A stretch of 64,000 bases of DNA from NCBI GenBank assembly GCA_012064415.1, contig SSNU01000244.1:1-64000 (forward strand). The letters are read 5' to 3'. The stretch's first letter is position 1. Every line of letters begins with the position of its first letter. The stretch is from Gyrodactylus bullatarudis. Its lineage: Eukaryota; Platyhelminthes; Monogenea; Gyrodactylidea; Gyrodactylidae. The position numbers were made by a program, and so were the translations under genes. Positions 1-11,015 of this stretch are shown here, piece by piece. Under the pieces are notes generated by a model. That model saw only the letters and a list, made by a program, of their open reading frames with translations, did no database searches and was not told the DNA's origin.

Positions 1-237
1 GGCAGAAACATCAGGGGGACCTTTAATTATTTCCATTATGTTTTTCATTAATTTTAGAATAAAATTTTTTTGATTAAAAATATCAAGTGTCTCAAGTGCT
101 TATATTGAAATAAAAATATTTTATATCCTAATATCAACTATTTTTCATATTATGATGCTTAACTCAGTAAGAATACTCTGTAAATATACAATTTCATTGG
201 GGGACCTTCAATTTTTGCCACGACTGTATATCTACAA
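1..237. other. AT-rich sequence left of PLE fragment
   Basis: No gene seen. A short phrase GGGGGACCTT occurs twice, near 14 and near 199, both followed by T/C-AAT, which may mark the edges of an old insertion. The PLE-like reading frame becomes recognisable only from about 238. Confidence 0.4.
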
Positions 238-1022
238 ACATTCCTAGTGGTTGAAAGAGACACTGATGTCGGAGAAATGAGCCAAAAGTTGAATATGATC
301 CATCCCAATGTAAACTTCACCAACGAAATAGAGATTGAAGGGAAACTGAGTTTTCTTGATCTTGAAATTTCACGAGATGGTCCGAGAGCAATCACGAGGA
401 TTCATCGAAAGACAGCACCCCTACCCAGTTTTTGCCTTTTCATAGCTTTTCGCCTATAGAAACAAAAAAGAGTGTGGTGAGCAATGCCTTTCTAAGCATT
501 GATCGGTTAGTCTCAGCTGAATTCGTACATGAGGAGAGGAAGAAGCTGAAAGACCTTCTAAAGCGCGACGGATACCCGGAAAACTTCATCGAAAAACACT
601 CCCACCCAAAAGACAAGTCAAAGGAGGAAGATGATAATGACCAACCTTTGTACCTGGTACTACCTTTCAAAGGAGATGCAAGCAAGGCTATTTTGAACAA
701 CAAACTGTCGAATATAACTATGCGAACATTTCCAGGGAGGAAGCTCAAGCTCATCCAGAGGACGTCGAAACTAATCAACGGTCGCAATAAAGATCAAATC
801 CCAAAGCTTAAAAAGAAACGGGTTATTTACCACTTCAAATGCTCATGTGGATCTTCATATGTTGGACAAACAACTCGATCACTTGGAGAGAGAGCAAATC
901 TGAGCTGCGCTGAGAGCCATTTCATCATTTAAAGCACAAACCAAATCTATGTATCCACAAGGAGTTTGCAAATAAATTAGGATTCAAAGGTCGTGATGTC
1001 CAGATCAAAAGCAAGCAGATTG

Positions 1023-1199
1023 AGCTTTCAACCCGTTGTGGCGTAGTGGTATCTCTCTCACCTCTCATTCGGACCCCCTTACTTTCGGTTATAGGTTCAA
1101 ACCCTCCCACACCGGGCACTCTTTCCCTGTTCCCTTATTCTTAACAATCATTTCTATGAATAAATATATATGTTTCAATTTCAAAAAAAAAAAAGATTG
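1023..1199 (+). mobile_element. tRNA-derived SINE inserted in the PLE
   Basis: A box TGGCGTAGTGG at 1039-1049 and B box GGTTCAAACCC at 1094-1104 fit the internal RNA polymerase III promoter of tRNA genes. The bases before the A box (CCCGTTG) and a later CACCGGG are nearly complementary, as in an acceptor stem. The unit ends in a run of 12 A at 1183-1194. A short direct repeat AGATTG lies on both sides (1017-1022 and 1194-1199), consistent with target-primed insertion. The D and anticodon arms do not fold as a tRNA, so this is a SINE or tRNA relic and not a working tRNA gene. Confidence 0.6.
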
Positions 1200-1656
1200 C
1201 GAAAATCGGAAGAATTCTGAATCTAGATGTTGGAACTCCCACCCATTGCTCTACACAAAATGAGACGGAAAAAGAAACTGAAATTAATGAGACGTTAGCT
1301 AAAGCTGATAATCTTCTATCTCCTATCCAGTGTACAGCCCCAGCAACTATTACAGAACTGACAAAATGTGAAAACAATATGAAGTCAACAATAGTTGATA
1401 ATCAAATTACCAGTCAACCTTTAATTAGTGATAAGAGAGAAAGGAAAAACTGCTCAACAACCAAAAGAAAACGAAAAAGGTACAGTGGGCAGTTACAAAT
1501 CGACAACTTTCTCAAAAGGCAAAAGTAATTAGCTGATCCAAAGATGAATTTTACAACCAGTTCCCCTCCCTTCCGAAGGTAGTTGCTATGTCAAAATGAA
1601 CCAATAGAAGGTCCCAAATAGAGTATTGTAATAGTATATATATGTTAACCGGGGTA

Positions 1657-1696
1657 GAGTCTGAAGAGACCCGGCGAAATATAACGTTTATCACTC
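1657..1696 (+). ncRNA. hammerhead ribozyme-like motif (type I) in PLE 3' region
   Basis: Core CTGAAGA at 1661-1667 and GAAA at 1676-1679 match the conserved CUGANGA and GAAA boxes. Stem I pairs GAGT (1657-1660) with ACTC (1693-1696) perfectly. Stem III is a small hairpin ATA..TAT around CGT. The predicted cleavage triplet is AUC, with the cut after 1692. Stem II (GACCCGGC) is minimal, with a G-C closing pair and at most one further pair, which is the weak point. Hammerheads are known in the terminal repeats of PLEs, and this one sits about 130 bp after the end of the PLE frame. Confidence 0.6.
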
Positions 1697-1740
1697 GAAT
1701 ATACGCTTGTTGTTCTCTAACCTTCCGTATGAGTTCAGAA

Positions 1741-3817
1741 TCTAACGATAATTTTTTTATTTATTTCAAAATTAGCTGACTATAGAATTTTATTTTAAGA
1801 TGATTCCATCTATAGACAGATTTTAGAATGAAAATTTTTATTTTTCATTGAAATAATTACATTAGTAACTAAGATTATGATAATTAAAGTTAATTTATTC
1901 ATCTTATTCCCTATTAATTATCAGATTTAGATGATTTTATGGATAAACCTCTATAAGGTAAATTGGTAAAAAGCACTGAAAAGAGGAAGACCTAGAAACA
2001 GCCGAATAAAATCTTCAGCTAAGAAAATTGTGTAGAATAAATTCTTAATATACTCATTGTGTATCAATTTGTTTTCTTATAAAACCTGCTTATAATTCTT
2101 AGTAGCTCATAAAAACCACCTAATTTTGGAATTATATCCGTTAATTTTGAAATAATAAAAAAAATTATCCGATAATTTTGGAATTAACCCCTTTTTAAAA
2201 TATGAAAATAATAAAGGAGCACTCTGTGAATTAGGAAATACTGAGATTTTCAGAAAACATAAACTTAAAATTGTTGATGATTGTTAATGAATAAAAAGTA
2301 TTAATGAATTTTAATTGTATTTTCATCTTGATCTATCAAAAAGTTTTTTGAGAAAACAAAATGCAGACAAGTACAGAGTAGAGATAAAATAATATCCTCA
2401 AATTTCATTGGTCTATATAATAAAATATATTGGTCAGGGAGAAAAGTGAAGAAAGGTATAAGTAAGGTTGAATTCGAGGCCTAATCCGAGTTACATTGAA
2501 TGTTGGTCAGGCGATGAGTATTTAAGCATTAAAAATTTTGTAATTAAAAATCATAAATTTACATGAAAATATGTGAGAAATAAAATAAATACCAACTCAT
2601 ATCGAGGGCTTAATTAAATGCAATGATAAGAAAATAAAATAGTGATGGAATGACTAAGAAATCAGATTCAAGAGTCAGTTTTGATAATGCATTGTTCAGG
2701 GGAGAAACTAACGTTTTATCAAGTTGTATAAAAAATCTATTATCAAAATGAAATGTAATATTTACTACAAAAGTTATATTTAAATTCAGAATCTTTCAGT
2801 CAAATTTCGGATCAGGATGATTTTAGCTTATTGCGGTATCACCAGATCAAAATAAAAAATGTATGATGCCTAGTAATACCATGATGACTATGGTAGAAAT
2901 AATATTCTAATAACACTGGTGGTCATGGAAAATTTTTTTAAGGTGTGTTAAAAAAGTAAATAATTTCAGGATCAAAATTTTATGTTGATTCCAAATCTGT
3001 TCTCAGAATCCTGATATAGTTCTCAATTTCAGAGATAATGGGGAAAAACAAACTTTGGGAAAATTTCTAATTAAAAATATTTTAAAATTAGATAAACTTT
3101 TAAAAAAACATTGAAAAAAAGGTATTGAAATAGGTATGAAAAAGAAAACACCAGATTCGGAATCAGCACAAAATTTTGAACTAGAATCCTTTTTAAAATT
3201 TTGAAATATCTCATTGGAAACCAGACTTTTTAGGAGATGAAATATATGGGGGGAGGGGTACGTGTAAATATTTAGAATATTATCCTACTTCTCTATTGAA
3301 TTAAAGTCATCTACTACAGATAAATAATATCAGTGTCAATAAAACTAAAATATGATAGTGTAGTCTAAAAATACACTAAAACCAGTTTCAAGATTGTAAG
3401 AAAATAGAACAGATATCAATCCAAGAGTCTGAGTTCAGGTTTCCAGTTGACTATCCAACTATTCCAAAGCTATCAACATTTCTCCTTATTTTTATTTGAC
3501 AGCAAATTTAGCGAAGGCATTGAAAATCAACCCCTAAAAAAAGATCAAGAAATAATTTTGACGAACAGAAATATCTTGTATTTGTAGAAAGCAATACTCT
3601 ATGATCGACTAACAGAAATTTGCCTGATTTCATCGAAAATATTCAAAGGTTGATGACTGACAGTTATTTTATAGGTTCAGGAATGAACCAAGTTTTTTTG
3701 TTGAATACATCAAATGGATATTTGGTTTGAAGAGAACCGAAGAGGAAAAATATATGGTTCCTTCATAAACATGACTTGTGGTCAGCAATCTCAAAATTTA
3801 CAACTGTAATCTATCTA
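1741..3817. other. gene-free AT-rich stretch
   Basis: No coding frame of note and no recognisable repeat ends. TTGGTCAGG occurs twice near 2431 and 2503. I see nothing I can name. Confidence 0.5.
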
Positions 3818-4354
3818 AACTTAATTGACATGAAGATGAGAATTTACTTTTTTTTACAGAAAACTCAATATTTTTCTTCGGAAAGGCAAGGAAAAAAATT
3901 ACTATTTAATGAAATAACCAAAATAAGGCCGGTTTTAATTTCGAAAATGCACCAAATTTTCACTTTTTCAATTCTCAAAATTCTTATCGATTTCAAAGAT
4001 TTGAAACAGTTTTTTGAATGTTAAACTTTTTCTTGAAAACAGTATATTTCTTTCTACCTCCACACTCTAATTCGAATTCTTCATCTAATACTGATCTCGA
4101 ATATCTGCATTTAACTGTCTCAAATCTTTAAAATCGATAAATATTTTAGAATTCGAAATTTGATGCATTTTCAAAATTAAAATAACGGCCTTATTTTGGT
4201 CAGATTAAAATTTTTCAGAAATTTAAAAATTTTCACAACTTATTGGCTTATTTCATTATCGAATTCGAAAAATAAATTTTTTCCTGACTTTCCGAAGAAT
4301 ACTATTGAGTTTTTTGTTAAAAAAGTAAATTCTCATCTTCATGTCAACTAGCTT
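3818..4354. mobile_element. hairpin/MITE element, family D
   Basis: Long imperfect inverted repeat. The left end reads TTGACATGAAGATGAGAATT and the right end is its reverse complement (AATTCTCATCTTCATGTCAA) at about 4329-4348. Inner arms also match (ATTTTGGT/ACCAAAAT, TCGATTTCAAAGATTTGA). A second member with the same ends lies at 33309-34404. No transposase. The small ORF at 3776-4024 lies inside an arm and is not a gene. Confidence 0.7.
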
Positions 4355-6960
4355 CAGGTGAAATTGTTGTTCTAAACAAAAAAGAAAAAAAATTTAAATT
4401 ATGTGAGGTGGATGAAAAGGAATTCTGTAACGAATGAAACGAAAATGGAGTGCTTATCTTCCCTGTCCACAACACAAACAAACAAAAGTGTGATTTTGAG
4501 CATAGAAAAAAGGAAGATCACTGAGTCTCTCACCTGTCTTCATCCTGATAATTTTTGAATGGAGTGATATTTATAATGAGAAAATTTATTCATACAATAA
4601 CTATTATAAGGGAAGAACATTTTCAAAAAACATCAAGGAAAACAGTATTGATATTATTACTTCTGATATGGCTAACTGAGAATTGTATTAGTCTATAGAT
4701 AATGTTAATCCAGATGAGATAAAAACATTCGTTAATTGATGATCATGTCAGTTTAATGGGAAAATCGTGTTAATCTACTATAATATATACAAAATTCAGA
4801 TTTGATTTCAATTTATCCTCGTCATAGATGGTGAAATTAGGGACTTTTACCAAATAAAATAATGGAAGAGTTTTTCTTAAGAATAGCGTTGATGTTCTAG
4901 AATTTTGAACCTCAGAATCGAATAGGAGTCGAATTTTGATTTGTGATTTTTGATCTTTTCTACTGCTTGAAAATTTGTAAAAATTTAAATTTTAGCAATC
5001 TTGATCATTTTAAGCAACAAGTTCAAACTGATGAAAGATACCCCTTCTGATGATGAAGATGTGTGTTCACTTACCCCTCAACAAAGTGTGATTTGTTACT
5101 CTATACTTAATCTGGATACAGAGAAAGGTTATCGAAAAATTCTGACCAGTTAGAGTGGAGAAGTTAACAGAGAAAAAGGGTTGACCTTAACCTACATTAT
5201 TATTCGTCTCTTCACTCTGATTGGACAGAATATTCTGGGTTTATGAAATCATAACGTAATTTTGGTAGTGACTTGAATAAAAAATCATCACAAGTAAAAA
5301 TACGAGGGAAAAATGGCCTATTATAATAAATAATTATTTTTTAATTGCTTCTGTATGGGAAATAGCTGTTATAGATTCAGTTTTACTTTTCTTTTTAACT
5401 GGAATTTACGCCTCTGCCTCACACTGTTCTAGTCAATAGATGATGATGATATCAATAACAAATATGACTCATTAATCAATTATATAATTCTCTATTTTTT
5501 ATGTCAGAAAAAAACATTAATTTATCAAGTTTTGGTGGGTTTTTTGTAAGGGAATAACTCATTCGTTTTTCAAAGGATGAGATTTGGTTGACTTTGTTGT
5601 GAAAACTTTGCTGGTTTTTTTCTTTTTCTTGGATTTCTTTGCTCTGAGTGAGATTAAATGTGCTCTGTTACTCACAAGAAAACTGATTATTTTCTTCTAT
5701 GGTTTCCAAACAAAAAATAATGAAGAGTTTAACTTTGGGTGAAATTCAACGAAAGCTCAAATAGTTTATAAAAATTGCAACACTTTTTTACCGATCAAAA
5801 GTTCTACTTGATCATTTCTATGACAATTAATTTTAGCAAATGATAACACTAGTGGTAAAATAAAAAAAAATTTACGAAACTTTAATCAAGGTATAAAAAT
5901 TAAATCAGTTAGTTTCTTTATCTACATTGAACCAATCAGATTTAAGCAGATTTAAATTCAGTGAAAAATCACTTTTGAATCCAGCTCAATAACTTCGAGA
6001 CCAGGGATAACACAAACTCATACGATACATCAGGGGAAAGAGCGATAAACTTAGCATCAGATTTGCTCCGAAAACCTGAACATTTCATCTCGGAACGCAT
6101 TTTAATTGATCTATTTAACCAAGAATTATTGCAAATTTTGCAAGAAAATTTCAATATTTTTCAACTTTACTCGCAATTTTAAATACTCTTCAAGTATGGA
6201 AACAACTTTTTTTAAAATCTACCTTGCGTGAAATTTTTCGCTCTTTCGAATAGTATAAAATTTATATGGATAAACCTGTTTCCCTCTTTTAAAACTCGAC
6301 TTATGTGATGCCCGTTTTGCAAATTTCGCTTTTTCACATTTTCCCAATTTATAACCAAACTTTGGAAAATTCTGAGCACCTATTCGGAATCAGGATGAAA
6401 AATTACACAAGAATTTTTATACCTTTATAAAAGTTAGTGACCTCACTACCCCCTGTGTAATTATTTATTTAAGGATCAGAAAAATCTCACTCCTTCGATA
6501 GGGAAATCTGTTAACACGTGATGTACTAATGGTTTAGAAAAATTTAACTCTTATTTAACCCCTTCGAACCCATAAGGAAAAAGTGATCGCCTAAAATAGT
6601 TGATTAAGAGGTCGTATAATCATAAATTCCCAAATTCATCAGGAATAGTTAAACTATTGCCAGAGTACGATCTGCTCAAGTCTGAACCAAATTTTGTTCG
6701 ATAACTCCTAAACTACCAATAATTGCATTAAACTAATTTTAGATCATGGAAAATAATTTCTTGGTTCGATTTATATTTTATGAAAAACTTTGATCTTTGC
6801 ATAAAAATACGGAGAAATTCTTTTGAATAATCAGAGCTTGCTTCTGATTGGTCCAATCTCAGGTTTCTATTTCATAATCTTTCTACATCTTCATGGAAAA
6901 ACAAAAACTTTTTTATCTTACAGTAGCTCTGGTCAAACCTCGAATTACTAATTCAATGAA
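4355..6960. other. gene-free stretch with repeat relics
   Basis: No gene seen. The segment at about 5195-5260 (TCTGATTGGACAGAAT, then ATGAAATCATA) resembles the centre of the inverted-repeat element at 12723-13068 and may be its relic. About 6683-6745 resembles the end of the family B repeat found at 13186 and 52629. The 61-codon minus frame at 5969-6154 has no recognisable motif. Confidence 0.4.
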
Positions 6961-6964
6961 ACTT

Positions 6965-7190
6965 ACAATGAATTTCATACATTCAAAAACCAAGCGAGAA
7001 CTTATACTATAGTTTCACCCTCATTAGAGATCGTCAGTGAGTTGGACTAAGTGGTTGAGTGCTTGCCCAACGAACATTAGACCTGAGGTTCTGTTGTCAG
7101 AGAAGGCGTAAGGCTTACTAACGATCCCTAATGAGGGGAATCTATAGTATAAGTTCTTGCTTAGTCTTTGGATGTGTGAAAATCATTGTA
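6965..7190. mobile_element. foldback element with tRNA-like centre
   Basis: Arms at about 6965-7033 and 7121-7190 are near reverse complements over some 65 bp (shared AGAACTTATACTATAG and CCTCATTAG.GATCGT). The loop between them contains GTTGGACTAAGTGGTTGAG at 7041-7059, which looks like the A box and D-arm of a Ser/Leu-type tRNA. A GAGGTTCTG at about 7085 is only a weak B box. A further arm piece, ATCTTACAGTAGCTCT at about 6917, is repeated in reverse at about 7190-7207. I read it as a non-autonomous foldback element that captured or evolved a tRNA-like head. Confidence 0.55.
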
Positions 7191-7809
7191 AGAGCTACTG
7201 TAAGATGAATATTAGCAGAAGTCTCATTAGAGACTAGCATTCTCTCGGCAATTCTAGATAAGGCTGATAGTTGGCTAATAAGGAGGCTTCTTCCAATCGA
7301 CATACTCAAGCATTATTCAGGATTGTATGATAACTTTTTTGTTTTTGGTCAATAATTCAAATTCCTAATTCCCATTAGTTATTTCTTTAGTTTAAAAAAA
7401 TAGTTTTATTCCAAATTTTTATACGTTTTATTAAACATAAAATTGAAATTCTAAATACCGAGAGATCGCTTATAATGGTTTCTCAAGACTCCTAAAAAAT
7501 TTTCCAACAAAAATTTTCCTTTTTTATGAACAATTTCTCAAAGTCCAAACTCAAAATAGACAGAAAAGGAACCACTCAAGTTACGATTTTTATTCTCTTC
7601 TCTGCAAGGTTTGTGAATTATTAATGATTGGAGGAGTTTTCTTCTAGAAAATGTAGGAGAAATTTTTTTCAGTAAAGATTTAGATCGATGGTGAGGCTAG
7701 TTGACATGAAAATACTTTTTGAATCCTATTATGAAGATAGTTGATACAATGAAAAATGAGTAAATTCGAATTTTTTGTCTAATGTTGATCCATATCTCTT
7801 TAAATATCT

Positions 7810-8538
7810 AAAGTTGGTTGATATAAAGTTGGGAATCTGAGATTTTTAAGAAAAACTCGATTTTTTTCATCGAAAATACAAATATGTTAAAGATTTTTTG
7901 TAGTCCTACTCATCTTGCCTCCATAGCTTGCCCACTCTTACGATTAGAAGAAAAAAAACTTCTCTAATCATAAATCTGGTCATTTTTCGAATTTCGATTT
8001 GGCGCCGAAATTCCAATTTTTCGAGCTTTGAACTGAATTTCTTATCGATTTCAAAGTGAGAGAGTGATCAAAAGTTGATATATAGGATCCCCCTAAGTCA
8101 GGAAAGAAAAATATCACCGACAAATTTACGGAAGATCCACCATTTTTGAGGCATTTTGATTTGTCGAAATTTCATTAATTTTTAAGTAATGGAAATAATC
8201 AAAAAAATCGAAATTCGACTCCTTCGATTCAGCATATTCGGCTTTCTTGTCTTATTGTGATTCCGGAAATCAACTTTTGATCACTCTCTCATTTTGAAAT
8301 TAATAAAAATTATCAGTTAAAAATTCGAAAAAAATGGGATTTTGGCGTCAAATCGAAATTTGAAAAATGACCATATTTTTAATAATAAAAGTTTTTTTTA
8401 CGATATTTTTCTTCGAATCGTAAAAGTGACCAACATGGGTAGAACTCCAAAAAAATTTTAACATATTCGAATTTTTAATGAAAAAATCGAGATTTTCGTG
8501 AAAATCATAGATTCTCAACTTCATATCAATTAGCTTCA
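7810..8538. mobile_element. hairpin/MITE element, family C (longest copy)
   Basis: The left end AAGTTGGTTGATATAAAGTT and the right end (CAACTTCATATCAATTAGCTT) are inverted repeats that continue inward for about 100 bp through AAATATGTTAAAGATTTTTT and its reverse complement. Relatives lie at about 9990-10425, 11650-11890, 32830-32895, 46494-47105, 49293-49621 and 56650-57045. This is the most abundant repeat in the window. The 95-codon minus frame at 8348-8635 is part of the arm and not a gene. Confidence 0.75.
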
Positions 8539-9338
8539 ATATCAAGAAAATTTTTGAGCATTGTTCCTGGCTATTATTTTCAGTAAAATAGTAAATTATC
8601 ATCTTTAAATAAAATCGGTTTACATTTTTGACCATATTGCAATTATAAAATCGAGGTAAATCATTCTATTTTTCAATTTGAATATCACCAAGCAGGTTAT
8701 GAGAGCGCCAAAGAATAATCGATACGAGCAAAGAATGTTATCTCAAGAAAATAAAAGAAGAAGAAGACGACGGAGAAGGTGTAAAATGAGGACACATGTG
8801 TCATACACAGATGTATTGATTTGAATTTGTAAATTGAAAATACTCATTAAAAAGATCTATACAGAGAAGAGCGAAAAATCGAAGTGAACAATGAGATCTT
8901 TTACGATCATCATTTTCGCACCTTTCGCAGCGTTTCAAGTTCTCGCTCAAAATAAAAAATAGTCAATCTTTTTTGTGTGAAATTTTCGAAAATACAATTT
9001 AATCGTATTCTGCACTTTAGTTTAGATAAAGAAATGTTACTTTCTTGTTAACAAGATTCTAATCTACTGAATAGAATTTTTCCATTCATCTTGAAATCAT
9101 AATAAAAAACTCAGGAAATTAAGCCAACTAAAAGTTTCCAATTAAGAATCAGAGTATCAATCTCATATGATAATGACTAATTTTTACATTGAAAAAATAT
9201 TCCATGACTATCGTGTACAGGGAATTGGAATTTTGAAATAGATCCAGACTTTGAATGTATTCGTATGTCTACATATCAAATTTCTCATTTGTATTTAATA
9301 GACAAAATGAAGATATTTATTTTTTACAAAGTAAGTTC
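8539..9338. other. gene-free stretch
   Basis: AT-rich sequence with a purine-rich patch (GAAGAAGAAGACGACGG) near 8756. No frame, RNA gene or repeat end that I can support. Confidence 0.4.
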
Positions 9339-9596
9339 CTAAAGGACAATTAATGCTAGGTACAAAGCCAGGAGATTAAAATGTTCTTTCGATATTTTTA
9401 CAATACAACTCACTGTAATGTCGTTTTGGTTATTGGTCGGGGTCTGGGGAATTTTGGTAAGGTTCACTGTGGAATTATAATAACCGGTTTTGGATATTTT
9501 CTTTGCGTCTGTATCCTGAATTAAAGTAAAAATAAAATTTCTCAATTCAAGATTAAAAGATCTTTTCCATAGATAAACTGTAGTCTTGTCTACCAA
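9339..9596 (-). CDS. possible terminal exon, unidentified protein
   Basis: An 85-codon open frame with no recognisable domain. It contains a possible N-glycosylation site (NST), one cysteine in TVSCIVKIS, and ends in a hydrophobic stretch LLALYLALIVL directly before the stop. A polyadenylation signal AATAAA (minus strand, 9316-9321) follows within about 20 nt, which is what makes it more than a chance frame. A splice acceptor-like AAAAAG lies just upstream at about 9603. No partner exon was found. It could equally be a spurious frame in AT-rich DNA. Confidence 0.25.
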   Translation of the reverse strand: MVDKTTVYLWKRSFNLELRNFIFTLIQDTDAKKISKTGYYNSTVNLTKIPQTPTNNQNDITVSCIVKISKEHFNLLALYLALIVL

Positions 9597-9599
9597 ACC

Positions 9600-10654
9600 T
9601 TTTTATAATGAAAGACAAATTAAAAATTTTGGTGCAAAATAGACTCAAGTTCTTTTGAAAATAAATCTCTCAACTTTAAATAATATTTGCAATTTTGTGG
9701 CCCTAGTAATGGCTCATTAATAATATAAGGAAAGCCTGATGTGATTATCTGGGAAGGAAAGACAAGATCAGAGATATCTTCCACTGAATCAGGTACTTTA
9801 TTGTGATGTCAATAAGGGGGAGCTTTTTTCAGATCTACTGTAATATTTGAGAGTCCATTACAAATGAATTAGTAGAGCACCGCTTTTGTTCTTGAGATAT
9901 TTATTCACCCGCAGGAGTGTATTCAGGCTCCAATGATGAGCTTGAATAAGTAAAGTTGGGATCAAGATTAGATTATAAAGCTGACTAGCACAGTCAAAAT
10001 ACACCATTTTCGAGGGATTTTAAACCATCGAAATTTCATCGATTTTCAAGTAGAGAAAATGATCAAAAAATTGAAATTCAGCTCCCAAACCATAATAAGG
10101 CTATGCATCAGATAAGATTCAGTTGAATTGATTTTCTTGTCTAGTCCTGATCTTGAAAAACCTCTTTTGATCATCCTCCAACTTTCATATAAAAGATTTT
10201 CGGTTCAAAGTTTGAAAAATTGGGATTTTGGCACCAAATCGAAATTTGAAAAATAGCCATATTTTTCATTAAAAAATTTTTTTTAGAATTATTTTCTTCA
10301 ACTGGTAAAAGTGGGCAACATGAGTAGGATTCCAAAAAATCTTTGAAAAATTCGAAGTCTTGATGAAAATATCGAAATTTCTGTAAATATCATAGATTCC
10401 CAACTTCATATCAATAAGCTTTATTTCAAAGTACCTAAAACTTTGTGGGAATATATCTAGCGGGGTAGAATTTGAAATAATTTTCTAGATTTATCATCTT
10501 AGAGCAAAACTTTTAGCATTATTCAATTTGCCAGTGTCTTCTGATCACCAAAGACCGTGTGAATATTTCAATTTCGATAATTTTTTCAAGAAAGCGGTAC
10601 CCTAATGAATCAGTTAGGAAGTGGTTATTTTCACATCTATCTTTGGTTAATAGC
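9600..10654. other. gene-free stretch with partial family C hairpin
   Basis: About 9990-10425 matches the right half of the element at 7810-8538 (ACTGGTAAAAGTGGGCAACA and TAGATTCCCAACTTCATATC), so it is a truncated copy. The rest shows nothing recognisable. Confidence 0.5.
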
Positions 10655-11015
10655 TTAACCCTTTCATGAGGTTCGCCCTATATAGGGCGATCATTTAAAG
10701 TAGGAAATTCTCAGTTATTACGCAGGTCTCAACAATATCACATAATCTATTCTATATTTCACGCTAAACAAATCCGAAAAATACCAAAAAGTCTCAAAGG
10801 ATATCTAAATTTGGATAAAATAACCAAGATTAGTAAAATTTGGTTTTCATCTACTTATTAGTAGATGGGAAATTTAATAGAAAATCGACTTTCTTAGATG
10901 GGGTCATATGAATCCTTATTGAATAGAATTTCCATTAGAATCTCATTTAGAATGGTCCTATATCAATTTTGAGTCTTTTTCTAGATTGGTTTTCTTATCG
11001 TCTCGATAGGGTTAA
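10655..11015. mobile_element. MITE, family A (copy 1)
   Basis: The ends are TTAACCCTTTC and, inverted, GATAGGGTTAA, an 11-bp terminal inverted repeat with one mismatch. The centre carries a 20-nt palindrome CATCTACTTATTAGTAGATG at 10849-10868. Internal text (TTACGCAGGT.TCAACAA, AATCGAC.TTCTTA) is shared with copies at 34925-35155 and, inverted, 42662-42919. No coding capacity. Confidence 0.7.

Larger units (their letters stand above)
238..1740 (+). mobile_element. Penelope-like element (PLE), 5'-truncated and broken
   Basis: Fragment of a retroelement with the C-terminal part of a PLE reverse transcriptase followed by a GIY-YIG endonuclease. Frame around 247-420 reads FLDLEISRDG and then a HRK segment, like the last RT motifs (GKLSFLDLEI, then YRKPTHT). 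A shifted frame at 432-930 reads FHSFSPIETKKSVVSNAF, later LVLPFKGDASKAIL, then a zinc-like FKCSCGSSYVGQTTRSLGER, which is the GIY-YIG start. The endonuclease is cut short at about 905 by deletion or frameshift. The C-terminal tail resumes at 950-1022 and 1270-1527 (VDNQITSQPLIS), interrupted by a SINE. The same tail motif occurs in the PLE at 20.2-21.0 kb (VDNRISSQPIIS), so both belong to one family. The region downstream of the ORF holds a hammerhead-like motif. No intact copy is present here. Confidence 0.8.

Noticed and set aside
1039..1110. Functional tRNA gene
   Set aside because: A and B boxes are good but the T and anticodon arms do not pair and an A-run tail follows; SINE is the better reading.
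5195..5260. Relic of the inverted-repeat retroelement
   Set aside because: Only about 40 bp of partial similarity (CTGATTGGACA, ATGAAATCATA); too short to call as a feature.
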